This document shows positions 16,488 to 25,358 of a stretch of DNA of 64,000 bases, piece after piece. Below the pieces are notes generated by a model, which worked only from the letters and a program-made list of their open reading frames with translations, made no database searches and was not told where the DNA came from. A program made the translations under genes and the position numbers. Source of the DNA: Lacrimispora sinapis (GTDB taxonomy: Bacteria > Bacillota > Clostridia > Lachnospirales > Lachnospiraceae); the NCBI RefSeq assembly GCF_043633585.1, contig NZ_CP141832.1:2046001-2110000 (forward strand), written 5' to 3'. The first letter of the stretch is position 1. Each line of letters starts with the position of its first letter.

Positions 16488-18450
16488 GCACCTGTTCCTC
16501 CATATCCGTATTCTCGTAGATCGTCTGGCCCTGGAGCCGGACCAGGGACCTGGCCTCCTCCGTCAGTTCCTCGAAGTCCGGTATCCTGCCAACTACATTC
16601 TCTGCCAGCCAGTTCATTGTGGTAATTTCTTCTGGAGTGAGACTTTCGTCTTCCTCACACCGGGTCTTTCCATCCTGAGAATAAATGATTCCCACAAACG
16701 GCTGGAAACTGCCTGCCCGAATGGAATTCTTTAAAAAGTTAAGCAGACGCTGGGTCCCATGGGGCAGATTGTTGGAACAGATCACATCAATTACATCGGC
16801 GGACATCCCCCACCAGTAATTTATCGCCTGCTTGCCTTTCAGCTCTTTTCTGTCGGAGGCTCCATGACAGGTAATATTAACCAGCCTTTCATAGAACTTT
16901 CCCCAGTGGCAGATGGGAGTCGCCAGATTTTTAAGAGTACCATCGGGGAGCTTCTGATGAAGCCCGTATTCTCTTGTGGGCATACTGGGTGTGATCATAT
17001 CGTCACCGGAAATAAAGGTGATCCCTTCCTTCTCAAGCTCTGCATGAGCGTCCCGTTCTTTGACCCTGGACCATTCTAAATGCACCTTTGCATAGGGATT
17101 GATCATCTTGGCCCCTAAGGCAAACGCATTGATGTTGGCTATGGTGCCGTAAATGGGGTAGTTGGCAATATATCCCAGCTTATCATCCTTTGACATGGAA
17201 GCAGCCAGTGCCCCCATCAGAAATTTGGATTCATACATTCTGCCGTAATATGTACAGATAGAGGAATAAGACATATTGACAGAACAGTTAAAGATCTTCA
17301 CCTCCGGATGGTCGATGGCGGTCTTTACCGATTGGTTAATCATCGTTGAAGCGGTTGTAAATATCATGTTGCAGCCGGCCGCCAGTGCCTCCTCCAGTGC
17401 GTCTGCCGTCTCTTCGTCGGAATCCGCGTGGAAAAATGCCATGGTTTTCATGGTCCCTTCAAAAGCCTGCTCCAAATGCATTCTCCCCAGCTCATGCCCA
17501 TAGGTCCAGCTTGAGGTTTCTGCAGTCTTTGCATGGATAAAAGCAATTTTAAGCATCTGGGGATCAATGATCTGAACCGGGAGGAGCCAGTTGATGATCT
17601 TCATAGGACCGCTCTCTGCCATATCCTCAACCTCTTCCGGCTGTTCCAGCAAAGCGATCTTATTTCCTCTGGACGCAAGCAGAAGCTCATCCTTTATTTT
17701 CACTAAATCCCTTTTCATCTGTCTCTCGACCCGGTCCTTTACGGTGGGATAGCCAAACAATTCCACATAAATAAGGAAAGCATCCGAACAGGTCATGTCA
17801 TAGTCATCACCGCCAAATGCATGAAACGCCTTGGAAAAACGGTCGTATGCCGATTTAAAAACCAGCCGTTCTTCCTCGTTCCATTGTTCGCCGGGATTCT
17901 TGTTCATGGCTTTTATAAGCCTGTCATAGCTGCCCTCTTTGCTGAACCAGATATCACAGTTATAGGATACCTGGTAAAAATCCAGGAACTCATAATACAG
18001 CCGGTTATTTAAATCATCGGTCCTTCTTGGAATCAGACGTATGACAGAAGCGGCAATGCTGAACGCGTCTACATACTTTAACACGCTGACACGTTTGTTG
18101 CCCTCCTGAACATAATACTGGTTCATGAATTCATAGACCACAATGGGGTCATGAATGCCCTCCTGGATCTGATGATCATAAAGATAAGCCCACTTCGCTC
18201 CAAACTCTGATTTTTCAGATAAAAGGGGCATAAAATTATTGGCAAAGGCATTGGTCCGCCCCTCGGTCTTTGTGCCTACGATCTTTTCCAAAGGGATGTC
18301 CATGATCCCCAGATTCACTTCCGAAACAATATCGGTATAAGACAAAACATCATCAAGAACCGGAAGATACGGATACTCTCCCTTTGCCACAGAAGCCTGA
18401 TACTGCTTTCGTCCCCTTCTTAATGCCCCTACATAATCATATAGTGCCAT
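16465..18450 (-). CDS. ParB-like domain fused to BMP/PnrA-type binding domain
   Basis: A 661-residue protein with no signal peptide or lipobox. Residues about 45-140 resemble a ParB/sulfiredoxin-like fold (GIMDIPLEKIVGT; PIVVYEFMNQYYVQEGNKRV). A helical stretch follows. From about residue 300 the protein is a basic membrane protein (BMP, PF02608) domain like PnrA nucleoside-binding lipoproteins: LKIAFIHAKTAETSSWTYGH, FFHADSDEETADALEEAL, LGYIANYPIYGTIANINAFA. BMP proteins normally sit outside the membrane; this one should be cytoplasmic. A nucleoside-sensing role is inference. It overlaps the phosphoesterase gene and lies 62 bp after smpB. Confidence 0.8.
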   Translation of the reverse strand: MALYDYVGALRRGRKQYQASVAKGEYPYLPVLDDVLSYTDIVSEVNLGIMDIPLEKIVGTKTEGRTNAFANNFMPLLSEKSEFGAKWAYLYDHQIQEGIHDPIVVYEFMNQYYVQEGNKRVSVLKYVDAFSIAASVIRLIPRRTDDLNNRLYYEFLDFYQVSYNCDIWFSKEGSYDRLIKAMNKNPGEQWNEEERLVFKSAYDRFSKAFHAFGGDDYDMTCSDAFLIYVELFGYPTVKDRVERQMKRDLVKIKDELLLASRGNKIALLEQPEEVEDMAESGPMKIINWLLPVQIIDPQMLKIAFIHAKTAETSSWTYGHELGRMHLEQAFEGTMKTMAFFHADSDEETADALEEALAAGCNMIFTTASTMINQSVKTAIDHPEVKIFNCSVNMSYSSICTYYGRMYESKFLMGALAASMSKDDKLGYIANYPIYGTIANINAFALGAKMINPYAKVHLEWSRVKERDAHAELEKEGITFISGDDMITPSMPTREYGLHQKLPDGTLKNLATPICHWGKFYERLVNITCHGASDRKELKGKQAINYWWGMSADVIDVICSNNLPHGTQRLLNFLKNSIRAGSFQPFVGIIYSQDGKTRCEEDESLTPEEITTMNWLAENVVGRIPDFEELTEEARSLVRLQGQTIYENTDMEEQVREDSGIG

Positions 18451-18512
18451 CCGCTTCCCCTCCCCTAAATTTCTGCGGTTTTTATGTTGCTGAAACTACG
18501 GTCTGTCTGCAA

Positions 18513-18974
18513 TTATAAATTACGCACCTTAAATTCCCGTTCCAGTTCTCTTTTCTGATCCTTCTTGGCAATGTCCTCTCTCTTATCATAGAGTTTTTTA
18601 CCTCTGGCTAGACCAATCTCCACCTTTACCAGACTTCCCTTAAAATATACCTGAAGAGGTACCAGCGTGTATCCTTTCTGGGCGATCTTAGCCTCAAGCT
18701 TCCCAATCTCCGACCGATGAAGCAAAAGCTTTCTGATGCGTAAAGGATCTTTATTAAAGATATTTCCTTTTTCATAGGGGCTGATATTCATTCCATAAAC
18801 ATAAACCTCCCCTTTTTCAATCCTTACAAAAGATTCTTTGACATTGCACTTTCCCATGCGGATGGATTTCACTTCCGTTCCCGCAAGTTCTATGCCTGCC
18901 TCATATTTTTCATCAATAAAATACTCATGATATGCCTTTTTGTTGTTGGCAATGAGCTTAAATTTCTCTCCCAA
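18513..18974 (-). CDS. smpB: SsrA-binding protein SmpB
   Basis: A 153-residue tmRNA partner in trans-translation, rescuing stalled ribosomes. Family motifs are NNKKAYHEYFIDEKYEAGIE at the N-terminus, GTEVKSIR, NISPYEKGN and the basic C-terminal tail with GKKLYDKREDIAKKDQKRE. The start is a TTG directly after GGAGGTTAATAGA; no ATG fits. The tmRNA gene itself is not seen nearby. Confidence 0.96.
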   Translation of the reverse strand: MGEKFKLIANNKKAYHEYFIDEKYEAGIELAGTEVKSIRMGKCNVKESFVRIEKGEVYVYGMNISPYEKGNIFNKDPLRIRKLLLHRSEIGKLEAKIAQKGYTLVPLQVYFKGSLVKVEIGLARGKKLYDKREDIAKKDQKRELEREFKVRNL

Positions 18975-19061
18975 ATCTATTAACCTCCGTCATTACGTTT
19001 CATTTATGATACTACATTGTCCATTTTTAGTAAAGGTCTAACGGACAAATCCTTTCATAAT

Positions 19062-19116
19062 AAAAGATCCTCCCGGCCCCATGTTTTTTTCCACATGGAT
19101 GCGGGAGGATCTTTTA
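19062..19116 (-). terminator. terminator of the pyrimidine operon
   Basis: AAAAGATCCTCCCG at one arm and CGGGAGGATCTTTT at the other, with an inner ATGTGG/CATGGG-like extension. It lies directly after the carbamoyl amidohydrolase stop and before smpB. Confidence 0.8.
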
Positions 19117-20343
19117 CTAATGTTTGTCGATATGCAGAATCGTGTTTAAAAGAACGTTGGCTCCTTTTAAACAGTTTTCCACCGGCGTATATTCAATTTC
19201 GCAATGGCTGTGTCCGCCTACGCTTGGCACAAATATCATGGTCGCAGGAACCAGATCAATGGCGAACTGGGCATCATGGCCCGGACCGCTGTAGATCCTC
19301 CGATTGGAATAACCGCATTCCTGTGCACTTTTTTCCACATAATCAACCAGTTCGGTTGTAAAGCCTACGGTCTTGCGCGACCATGCTTCCTCATAGCTGA
19401 CCTTGCATTGCTCCACAACACCTGGAATCCGCTTAATCACTTCAAGTACCTGTTTGATCACTTTAGGGTCCTGATGTCTGGCATCCAGGGTGATTTTTAC
19501 TTCATCTGGTATTATGGTATGAATGTTTGGATGGGCAGAGATTTTACCTGTGGTATAAACCAGCTTGCTGTCCAGCTGGTCTAACTCATCGTGAAGGTAC
19601 TGAATGGTCTTTACCGCTGCATAGAGTGCATCCTTGCGGTATTTCATGGGGGTCGTTCCTGCATGACCTGCCTGCCCTTTAAAGGTAAATTCGTAATTGA
19701 TCATACCGCAAACACCTTCTACAACTCCAATATCAATCCCTTCCGCCTCCAGTACCGGCCCCTGTTCAATATGAAGCTCCACCAGTGCCTTTGTTTTCAA
19801 TGGGTCCAGGCGGTTTTCTTCCTTTCCCTTATAACCGCTTTCCTCCAAAGCCTCTCCAAACGTATATCCGGGAATGTCTTTTGCCTCTGAATTTAGCATA
19901 GCCTCCTTGTCGAACTTTCCGCAAATAACGCCGGAAGACATCATTGCGGGTTCAAATCTGGCGCCTTCTTCATTGGTCCAGACCATGACCGTAATGGGAT
20001 GCCTGTGCGGTATTTTTTCTTTTACAATGGTCTCCGCCACTTCCATTGCGGTCAAGACACCTAAAATCCCATCATAGTTCCCCCCCTGCCGCACAGAATC
20101 TATATGGGAACCTGAGACAATGGCAGGCAGATCTTCAGTTCCGGCAATGGTTGCATAGATATTTGCCATATCGTCCGTTACGACGGTGGCCCCCAGTGCC
20201 TCCATGCGCGTTACAAATTCCTTTCTTGCGGCTAACGCTTCCTTTGATAAGGAGAACCTTGTAATTCCCCCTTTTCCTGTATCCCCAAATTGGCTGAAGG
20301 TTTTTATCTTGTCTTCCATTCTTTCATAATTGCACTGTATCAT
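19117..20343 (-). CDS. M20-family N-carbamoyl amidohydrolase (beta-ureidopropionase-like)
   Basis: A 408-residue member of the hydantoinase/carbamoylase branch of M20 metallopeptidases. Metal and substrate motifs are GSHIDSVRQGGNYDG, TNEEGARF, LHIEQGPVLE, the GHAGTTPM dimer-domain loop and SGPGHDAQ. Enzymes of this branch hydrolyse N-carbamoyl-beta-alanine, N-carbamoyl amino acids or allantoate to release CO2 and NH3. In this operon, after dihydropyrimidinase and dihydropyrimidine dehydrogenase, N-carbamoyl-beta-alanine is the best fit (context inference). The ribosome site GGAGGG overlaps the end of the upstream gene, whose TGA is one base away (TGACATG). Confidence 0.88.
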   Translation of the reverse strand: MIQCNYERMEDKIKTFSQFGDTGKGGITRFSLSKEALAARKEFVTRMEALGATVVTDDMANIYATIAGTEDLPAIVSGSHIDSVRQGGNYDGILGVLTAMEVAETIVKEKIPHRHPITVMVWTNEEGARFEPAMMSSGVICGKFDKEAMLNSEAKDIPGYTFGEALEESGYKGKEENRLDPLKTKALVELHIEQGPVLEAEGIDIGVVEGVCGMINYEFTFKGQAGHAGTTPMKYRKDALYAAVKTIQYLHDELDQLDSKLVYTTGKISAHPNIHTIIPDEVKITLDARHQDPKVIKQVLEVIKRIPGVVEQCKVSYEEAWSRKTVGFTTELVDYVEKSAQECGYSNRRIYSGPGHDAQFAIDLVPATMIFVPSVGGHSHCEIEYTPVENCLKGANVLLNTILHIDKH

Positions 20344-20344
20344 G

Positions 20345-21862
20345 TCATTTCCCTCCTATTAGGTTCTTTTTTACCCTGGTGCCTGCGGAAATAGCGTCTA
20401 CCGGACACACCAATGCGCAAAGATGACAGCCAACGCATTTTTTAGCGTCCATTACCGGTTTCTTTGTATCTTCTGCCTGTTTCAGCGCCTGATGCCCACC
20501 GTCGTAGCAGGATAGATAGCATCTTCCGCAGCCCACACATTTTTTCCGGTCAAATTTAGGATAACAGATGGAATCCCGTTCCAGTTCATCCGCCGGTATG
20601 GTGTGGTCCAGTGCTTTCCCTACGATTTCCCTTACGCTGTGATAACCGCGGGAGCTTAAATAATATTCCATTCCTTCGATCATATCCTCGATCACCCGGT
20701 AGCCGTATTGCATGACTGAGGTCGTAACCTGTATGTTTTCACAGCCAAGCGCCATAAACTCAAAGGCATCTCTCCAGGTTTCGATTCCGCCCATTCCGCT
20801 GATGGGAACACCCGCCAGTTCCGGATGACTTTTCATGGCGTGGATAAAACGAAGCGCAATGGGTTTTACTGCTTTCCCGGAATAGCCTCCCACACTGGTT
20901 TTGCCTTTCACAACAGGACCGGAGACAAAGGTGTCCAAATCCACATTCATAATACTCTTTATAGTATTGATGGCTGCAATGCCGTCTGCACCTGCCTGGA
21001 CTGCTGCAAGGGCCGGTATTTCCATATTTCCGATATTGGGTGTCATTTTTGCCAGAACCGGGAGATGAGTCCCTTTTTTCACTGCTTTTGTATAAGCAGA
21101 AACCAGCTCGGGATTCTGGCCTACATCAGAGCCTAATCCATCGGCAGCCATATGAGGACAGGAAAAATTACACTCGATGATATCCGCACCAGCTTCCGTT
21201 ACCACCTGCGCAAGATAGGTCCACTCTTCCTCTGTCTGGCCCATAATCGAAGCAACGAATATTTTGGTGGGATAATCTCTTTTTAAATCTCTGATAAACG
21301 CAAGGTTTTCCTCCAGCGTATGATCTGATATCTGTTCTATATTTTTAAATCCCACAAAAGGAAGGGCTTCTTTTTTCAGAGCATCAAATCTGGGAGAGAC
21401 TTCCTCAGGGACAAACACACCAATGGTCTTAAAGGCAACACCGGCCCAGCCCATGTCAAAGGCCTTTGCTACCATTTCATAATTGCTTCCCACTACGGAA
21501 GAGGATAGAAAGAAAGGATTTTCACATGGAATCCCGCAGAAATCTATGGATAAATCCACGTTCTTCTTCTCCGCTTTTATATAAGAAGAAAGTTTTTCAA
21601 ACATATCCGGGATCGGTACCGGTGTATTAATCCTTCCCTTTAAACAGGCCGACAGACAAGGCTTATCCTCACAGCTTTGACAGGGCAGTTCTTTGGGCAG
21701 GCGGTTTACGGCACCGGACTTGTTCTCAAAACGGAAGCACCGTATGATTTTGTCTGTTTCCAGCCCATTAGGACATGCCTTGGCACAGGGGGCGTCATTG
21801 CACAAAAGGCACCCGCCGGCTTCCTCTAAAAGAGAAGTTTCCTTGTATAATAAATTATTCAT
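20345..21862 (-). CDS. preA: dihydropyrimidine dehydrogenase, PreA-like with N-terminal Fe-S domain
   Basis: A 505-residue protein with three parts. (1) Residues 10-85 carry two Cys-rich sets, CLLCNDAPCAKACP and CQSCEDKPCLSAC, like the N-terminal Fe-S domain of PreT and mammalian DPD. (2) Residues about 100-410 form an FMN barrel of the dihydroorotate dehydrogenase type, with the catalytic Cys in ECNFSCPHM. (3) The C-terminal 2[4Fe-4S] ferredoxin part has CVGCGRCYLSC and CVGCHLCALVCP. E. coli PreA is about 411 residues and lacks part 1; PreT's FAD/NAD(P) part is missing here. The start at 21862 is set by GGTTTGGAGTG, which overlaps the upstream stop. It reduces uracil or thymine to the dihydro form, or the reverse. 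Confidence 0.88.
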   Translation of the reverse strand: MNNLLYKETSLLEEAGGCLLCNDAPCAKACPNGLETDKIIRCFRFENKSGAVNRLPKELPCQSCEDKPCLSACLKGRINTPVPIPDMFEKLSSYIKAEKKNVDLSIDFCGIPCENPFFLSSSVVGSNYEMVAKAFDMGWAGVAFKTIGVFVPEEVSPRFDALKKEALPFVGFKNIEQISDHTLEENLAFIRDLKRDYPTKIFVASIMGQTEEEWTYLAQVVTEAGADIIECNFSCPHMAADGLGSDVGQNPELVSAYTKAVKKGTHLPVLAKMTPNIGNMEIPALAAVQAGADGIAAINTIKSIMNVDLDTFVSGPVVKGKTSVGGYSGKAVKPIALRFIHAMKSHPELAGVPISGMGGIETWRDAFEFMALGCENIQVTTSVMQYGYRVIEDMIEGMEYYLSSRGYHSVREIVGKALDHTIPADELERDSICYPKFDRKKCVGCGRCYLSCYDGGHQALKQAEDTKKPVMDAKKCVGCHLCALVCPVDAISAGTRVKKNLIGGK

Positions 21863-21866
21863 TCTA

Positions 21867-23246
21867 TCACTCCAAACCATATTTTTGAGGTTCCCGCTTT
21901 ACAAAGGTCCCATACCCCGGAGTTCCTACAAATTCCCCATGATCATATACCAGTGCCCCTCTCACATAAGTCTGAACCGGATACCCATGCACTTGAATAC
22001 CCTCCCATATGGTGTGGTCATAATCGGAATGCATGTTGTCCACGGAAATGGTCACCTCTTTATCTCTGTCATAGATCACGATATCCGCATCTTTTCCAAC
22101 CGTTAAGGACCCCTTCTGGCTGCAGCCAAAGATTTTCGCCGGATTCGTGGCGCAAAGCTCCACCGCACGATTGAAGCTTATTTTTCCTTCATTGGCTTTG
22201 GATAACATATAAGGATACAGATTCTCGATTCCTGCACAGCCGTTAGGGATTTTTGTAAAATCATCCTTTCCCCAATCCTTTTCATAGCTCTGGAACGGGC
22301 AGTGATCCGTTGCCACCGTATCAATGCTTCCGTCCGCAATTGCCTTCCAGAGTGCATCCTGGCTCTCCTGATCCTTCATCGGAGGGGAACATACAAAGTT
22401 TCTGCCGTCCTCTCTTTTGTACACATCACAGGTAAATTCCAAATACTGCGGGCAGGTTTCAATATAAACCGGATAGCCGTCTCTCTTTGCGGCGACCGCT
22501 GCTTCCAGCCCTTCCTTATCCGCCATATGCACGATGTAGAGAGGTGCGTTTACGGATTTTGCCCAATGCACCGCCCGTTTGTCAGCCTCCGCTTCCACAT
22601 ATTCCGGTCTGCTCAAGTAGTGGTACCAGGCGGAGGTTTTTCCTTCTGCCTTAAACTGCTCGATATTTAAATCAATGACATCCGGATTTTCCGCATGGAT
22701 ATTTGTGATGGCTCCTGCTTCCTTTGCTTTTTTCAGTATTCGGACCAGGGTCCCGTCATCCACCATCATACCTTCTTTTTTGTAGACCAGGAAGCATTTA
22801 AAGCTGGTGATGCCATAATCCACAGCCGCTTTAAATTCATCTAAAATGGCACCTTCATTCAGATCCGTGATACAGCAGTGAAATGCATAATCGATACAGG
22901 CTTCCGGATCACACATTTCCTTCCGTTCCTGAACGGTTTCTATGATTCCCTTTCCCTTTCTTTGAATGGGATAATCAAATACTGTGGTCACACCGCCGCA
23001 CGCCCCTGCTCTTGTTCCAGATAAATAGCCGTCTGCGGAAACCGTACCGCCAAAAGGCATTGCCAAATGGGTATGTACGTCAATTGCTCCAGGTAAAACC
23101 AGCTTTCCGGAGGCATCTACTACCTTTTTTGCCTCAACCGATAAATCCCTTCCAATGCATAAGATTTTCCCGTCTTTTACTCCAATATCGCCTACAAATG
23201 TTTCCTCTGCCGAAACAATCGTTCCATTCTTAATCAATAAATCCAT
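21867..23246 (-). CDS. hydA: dihydropyrimidinase / hydantoinase
   Basis: A 459-residue cyclic amidohydrolase, the normal family length. Binuclear metal site motifs are DVHTHLAMP, the carboxylated lysine in SFKCFLVYK (near residue 150), IHAEN, IVHMADKEG and VATDHCPF. It opens dihydrouracil to N-carbamoyl-beta-alanine, or hydantoins to carbamoyl amino acids. The start at 23246 follows AGGAGGAAGGACC; the frame extends 20 codons further without a ribosome site. It sits directly before preA, with the two genes 4 bp apart, in the pyrimidine operon. Confidence 0.92.
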   Translation of the reverse strand: MDLLIKNGTIVSAEETFVGDIGVKDGKILCIGRDLSVEAKKVVDASGKLVLPGAIDVHTHLAMPFGGTVSADGYLSGTRAGACGGVTTVFDYPIQRKGKGIIETVQERKEMCDPEACIDYAFHCCITDLNEGAILDEFKAAVDYGITSFKCFLVYKKEGMMVDDGTLVRILKKAKEAGAITNIHAENPDVIDLNIEQFKAEGKTSAWYHYLSRPEYVEAEADKRAVHWAKSVNAPLYIVHMADKEGLEAAVAAKRDGYPVYIETCPQYLEFTCDVYKREDGRNFVCSPPMKDQESQDALWKAIADGSIDTVATDHCPFQSYEKDWGKDDFTKIPNGCAGIENLYPYMLSKANEGKISFNRAVELCATNPAKIFGCSQKGSLTVGKDADIVIYDRDKEVTISVDNMHSDYDHTIWEGIQVHGYPVQTYVRGALVYDHGEFVGTPGYGTFVKREPQKYGLE

Positions 23247-23336
23247 GGTCCTTCCTCCTCGTAACAGACTTGGGGTGCCGACGGCACCCGCGATTTCTGC
23301 ATCCATCTGGTGGCTTTCCCGTTCTTAAACGGTACT

Positions 23337-24503
23337 TTATTCGTTTATCTTATATACAAGCACCAATCCTGATCTCTGGTAAACCTGTGATACTGCGATC
23401 AAATTCATGCCTCCGGCATTTGCCGCAATCAGGTTTGCATCCCAGGTCACGCCAAAATCTACCTGACCGGAATTAACGGCAGTCGTTTCTCCGATATCAC
23501 CGCCGCCTGGTGTAATGGTTACATTTAAACCGGCATCCTTATAATAACCTTTTGCCTCTGCCACATAATATCCCATGAACTGGGCCTGAGGCAGCCATTT
23601 TAACTGAATGGATACATCTGTTTTTTCCGGTGCCCCCAGTGGTACATCACTCATTGCATCGGTCCAGTAAGATGCATCCCGGAAATCATCCAGGGTTAAT
23701 GTCTGTAATTTTTCTGCTGCGGCACTGTCATCTAATTTGATGTATTTTTTGGCCAGATCAAGGGTCTGCTGCAGTGCTTCATCATCCAGTTTTCCAAGGT
23801 CTGCGACTTGATTGCCCTTTGTATCTGTTTCCACCAATTTCTTAACCTCTTCTGCCATATAAGCCTGATGCTCACTGGATACGGAAGAACCTGCATTGAA
23901 TACGATCTCAGCGGCTTCCTCAGGATTTGCACAGGCATATTCCCAGCCTTTCATGGATGCCCGTACAAATGCTTTGACTGTGTTTGGATTTGCCTCTGCA
24001 AATTCCTTTGTGGTAAAGATATTATCCTCAAGCATTGCTACGCCTTCGTCATTCATATCAATGTACTTTACAGAATCTCCATAGGAATAACCGCCTTTGT
24101 AACTGTTCTTTATCAAGCCAAGCTCGTTATAGGTCATGGCAGAAGCCAGAAGAATGGAGTCATCATCAAAGCCATCCATGTCAAATGCCTGACTTAAAAA
24201 ATCGGTGCTCTGACCGTATTTGGTCAAAAGAGCCTGAACCTCATACTCATTGCCAAGCCCCCAGTTGCCTACCTTACCTTTGCTGGCGGCATCCACAACG
24301 ATCTCTTCCGGTGTGGCATCGGCAGAATAATATTTTCCTGTATTCTCTGCCTGTGTGGTGCCGTTTTCTTTGCCTGTCGTACTCTCAACTGCCGCTGCCT
24401 GAGTTGTCTCTTTCTCCGGTGCACCCGAACACCCCGATAATGCGGCGGTGGTAAGTGCAAGGGTCAATGCTGCTGCGGTTACTTTTCCTGTTCGTCTTTT
24501 CAT
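23337..24503 (-). CDS. ABC transporter substrate-binding lipoprotein, circularly permuted NMT1/THI5 type
   Basis: A 388-residue lipoprotein: signal with lipobox LSGC (Cys25), then a Thr/Glu/Ala-rich linker to about residue 60. The fold order is unusual. Residues about 65-290 match what is normally the second part of NMT1/THI5-like proteins (GKVGNWGLGNEYEVQALL, ASAMTYNELG, GVAMLEDNIF, FVRASMKGWEYA). Residues 297-388 match what is normally the mature N-terminus (VSIQLKWLPQAQFMGYYVAE, GQVDFGVTWDANLIA, QVYQRSGLVLVYK). The order is thus swapped, with the cut at the first crossing between lobes. It is followed by the hydA gene and preceded by two permeases. Ligand is probably a pyrimidine or hydantoin by context. 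Confidence 0.88.
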   Translation of the reverse strand: MKRRTGKVTAAALTLALTTAALSGCSGAPEKETTQAAAVESTTGKENGTTQAENTGKYYSADATPEEIVVDAASKGKVGNWGLGNEYEVQALLTKYGQSTDFLSQAFDMDGFDDDSILLASAMTYNELGLIKNSYKGGYSYGDSVKYIDMNDEGVAMLEDNIFTTKEFAEANPNTVKAFVRASMKGWEYACANPEEAAEIVFNAGSSVSSEHQAYMAEEVKKLVETDTKGNQVADLGKLDDEALQQTLDLAKKYIKLDDSAAAEKLQTLTLDDFRDASYWTDAMSDVPLGAPEKTDVSIQLKWLPQAQFMGYYVAEAKGYYKDAGLNVTITPGGGDIGETTAVNSGQVDFGVTWDANLIAANAGGMNLIAVSQVYQRSGLVLVYKINE

Positions 24504-24534
24504 AAATGTTTCCTCCTCAAATAAAAGTTGTTGT

Positions 24535-25344
24535 CTATTTTCTTCCCTTCAGCAGGATGCCTTCTGCCAGAAGTAAAAATCCATACATGATGATTCCGAT
24601 TGCACAGGCGACTACAATGTACGCCCAGGCAGTTGCATACTGGGCAAGCACGATATTTTCCCGGATCTGCCTTCCCACTCCTATAATAAACTCGGCAAAA
24701 TACTCACTGACCAGGGCACTGATGATGCTTGCAGGTACACTGACTCTTAAAGCAACAAATATATAGGGTACGCTGTTGGGAATCCTCAGTTTTAAAAAGA
24801 CCGTTTTCTTGCCTGCCGCATAACTGTTCATCAAATCCAGGGAAAACGGCTTTAATTCATTTAACCCTCTGTAAGCATTGATGCTCATGGATACCGTACA
24901 GGTTATTGTAACCACAAGGGTCTTAGCCAGCATACTTCTTACATTGGCATCATCGCTGAAATCCTTTGTCAGGTTATTTAAAATAGGGGCAATGGCTATG
25001 ATTGGAACCGCACTGACAGCAGATGCAATGCTTAAACCTCCGGCACCCCATTTGGGAAAGACGGTTGCAACGATGCCCAAAAGGTATCCGAATACAGAAC
25101 CGCAGAGCAGCCCTCCGGTTGCCACCAGTACGGTTGCCTTTACATTTTTTAGAATCGCAGGCCCGTTATCTAAAATGATCCTGAGAATCCGTCCGGGAAG
25201 AGGAAGTGCAAATGTATCCGCTCCCAGCATCTTATGCAAAAGCTGTGTCTGCCATAGTACCAGCAAAAGGATGCCAAACAGCACCGGATAAAGGACTGTG
25301 GCGGCAGACTGTTTCTCCCATCTGAAATATCTTTTTTTCTTCAT
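24535..25344 (-). CDS. ABC transporter permease (SsuC/TauC family), second copy
   Basis: A 269-residue integral membrane permease with about six membrane segments and the BPD_transp_1 coupling loop NSYAAGKKTVFLKLRIPNSV near residue 190. The family moves taurine, sulfonates, thiamine precursors or pyrimidines with NMT1-like binding proteins. It follows the other permease by 14 bp (ribosome site AAGGAGAGGAC) and precedes the lipoprotein. Together with its neighbour it can form a heterodimeric channel. Confidence 0.88.
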   Translation of the reverse strand: MKKKRYFRWEKQSAATVLYPVLFGILLLVLWQTQLLHKMLGADTFALPLPGRILRIILDNGPAILKNVKATVLVATGGLLCGSVFGYLLGIVATVFPKWGAGGLSIASAVSAVPIIAIAPILNNLTKDFSDDANVRSMLAKTLVVTITCTVSMSINAYRGLNELKPFSLDLMNSYAAGKKTVFLKLRIPNSVPYIFVALRVSVPASIISALVSEYFAEFIIGVGRQIRENIVLAQYATAWAYIVVACAIGIIMYGFLLLAEGILLKGRK

Positions 25345-25358
25345 GTCCTCTCCTTCTA

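Noticed and set aside
23337..24503. Binding-protein gene as two fused fragments or an assembly error
   Set aside because: There is a single signal peptide, each block occurs once, the frame is continuous, and the flanking permease and hydantoinase genes are in their expected places.
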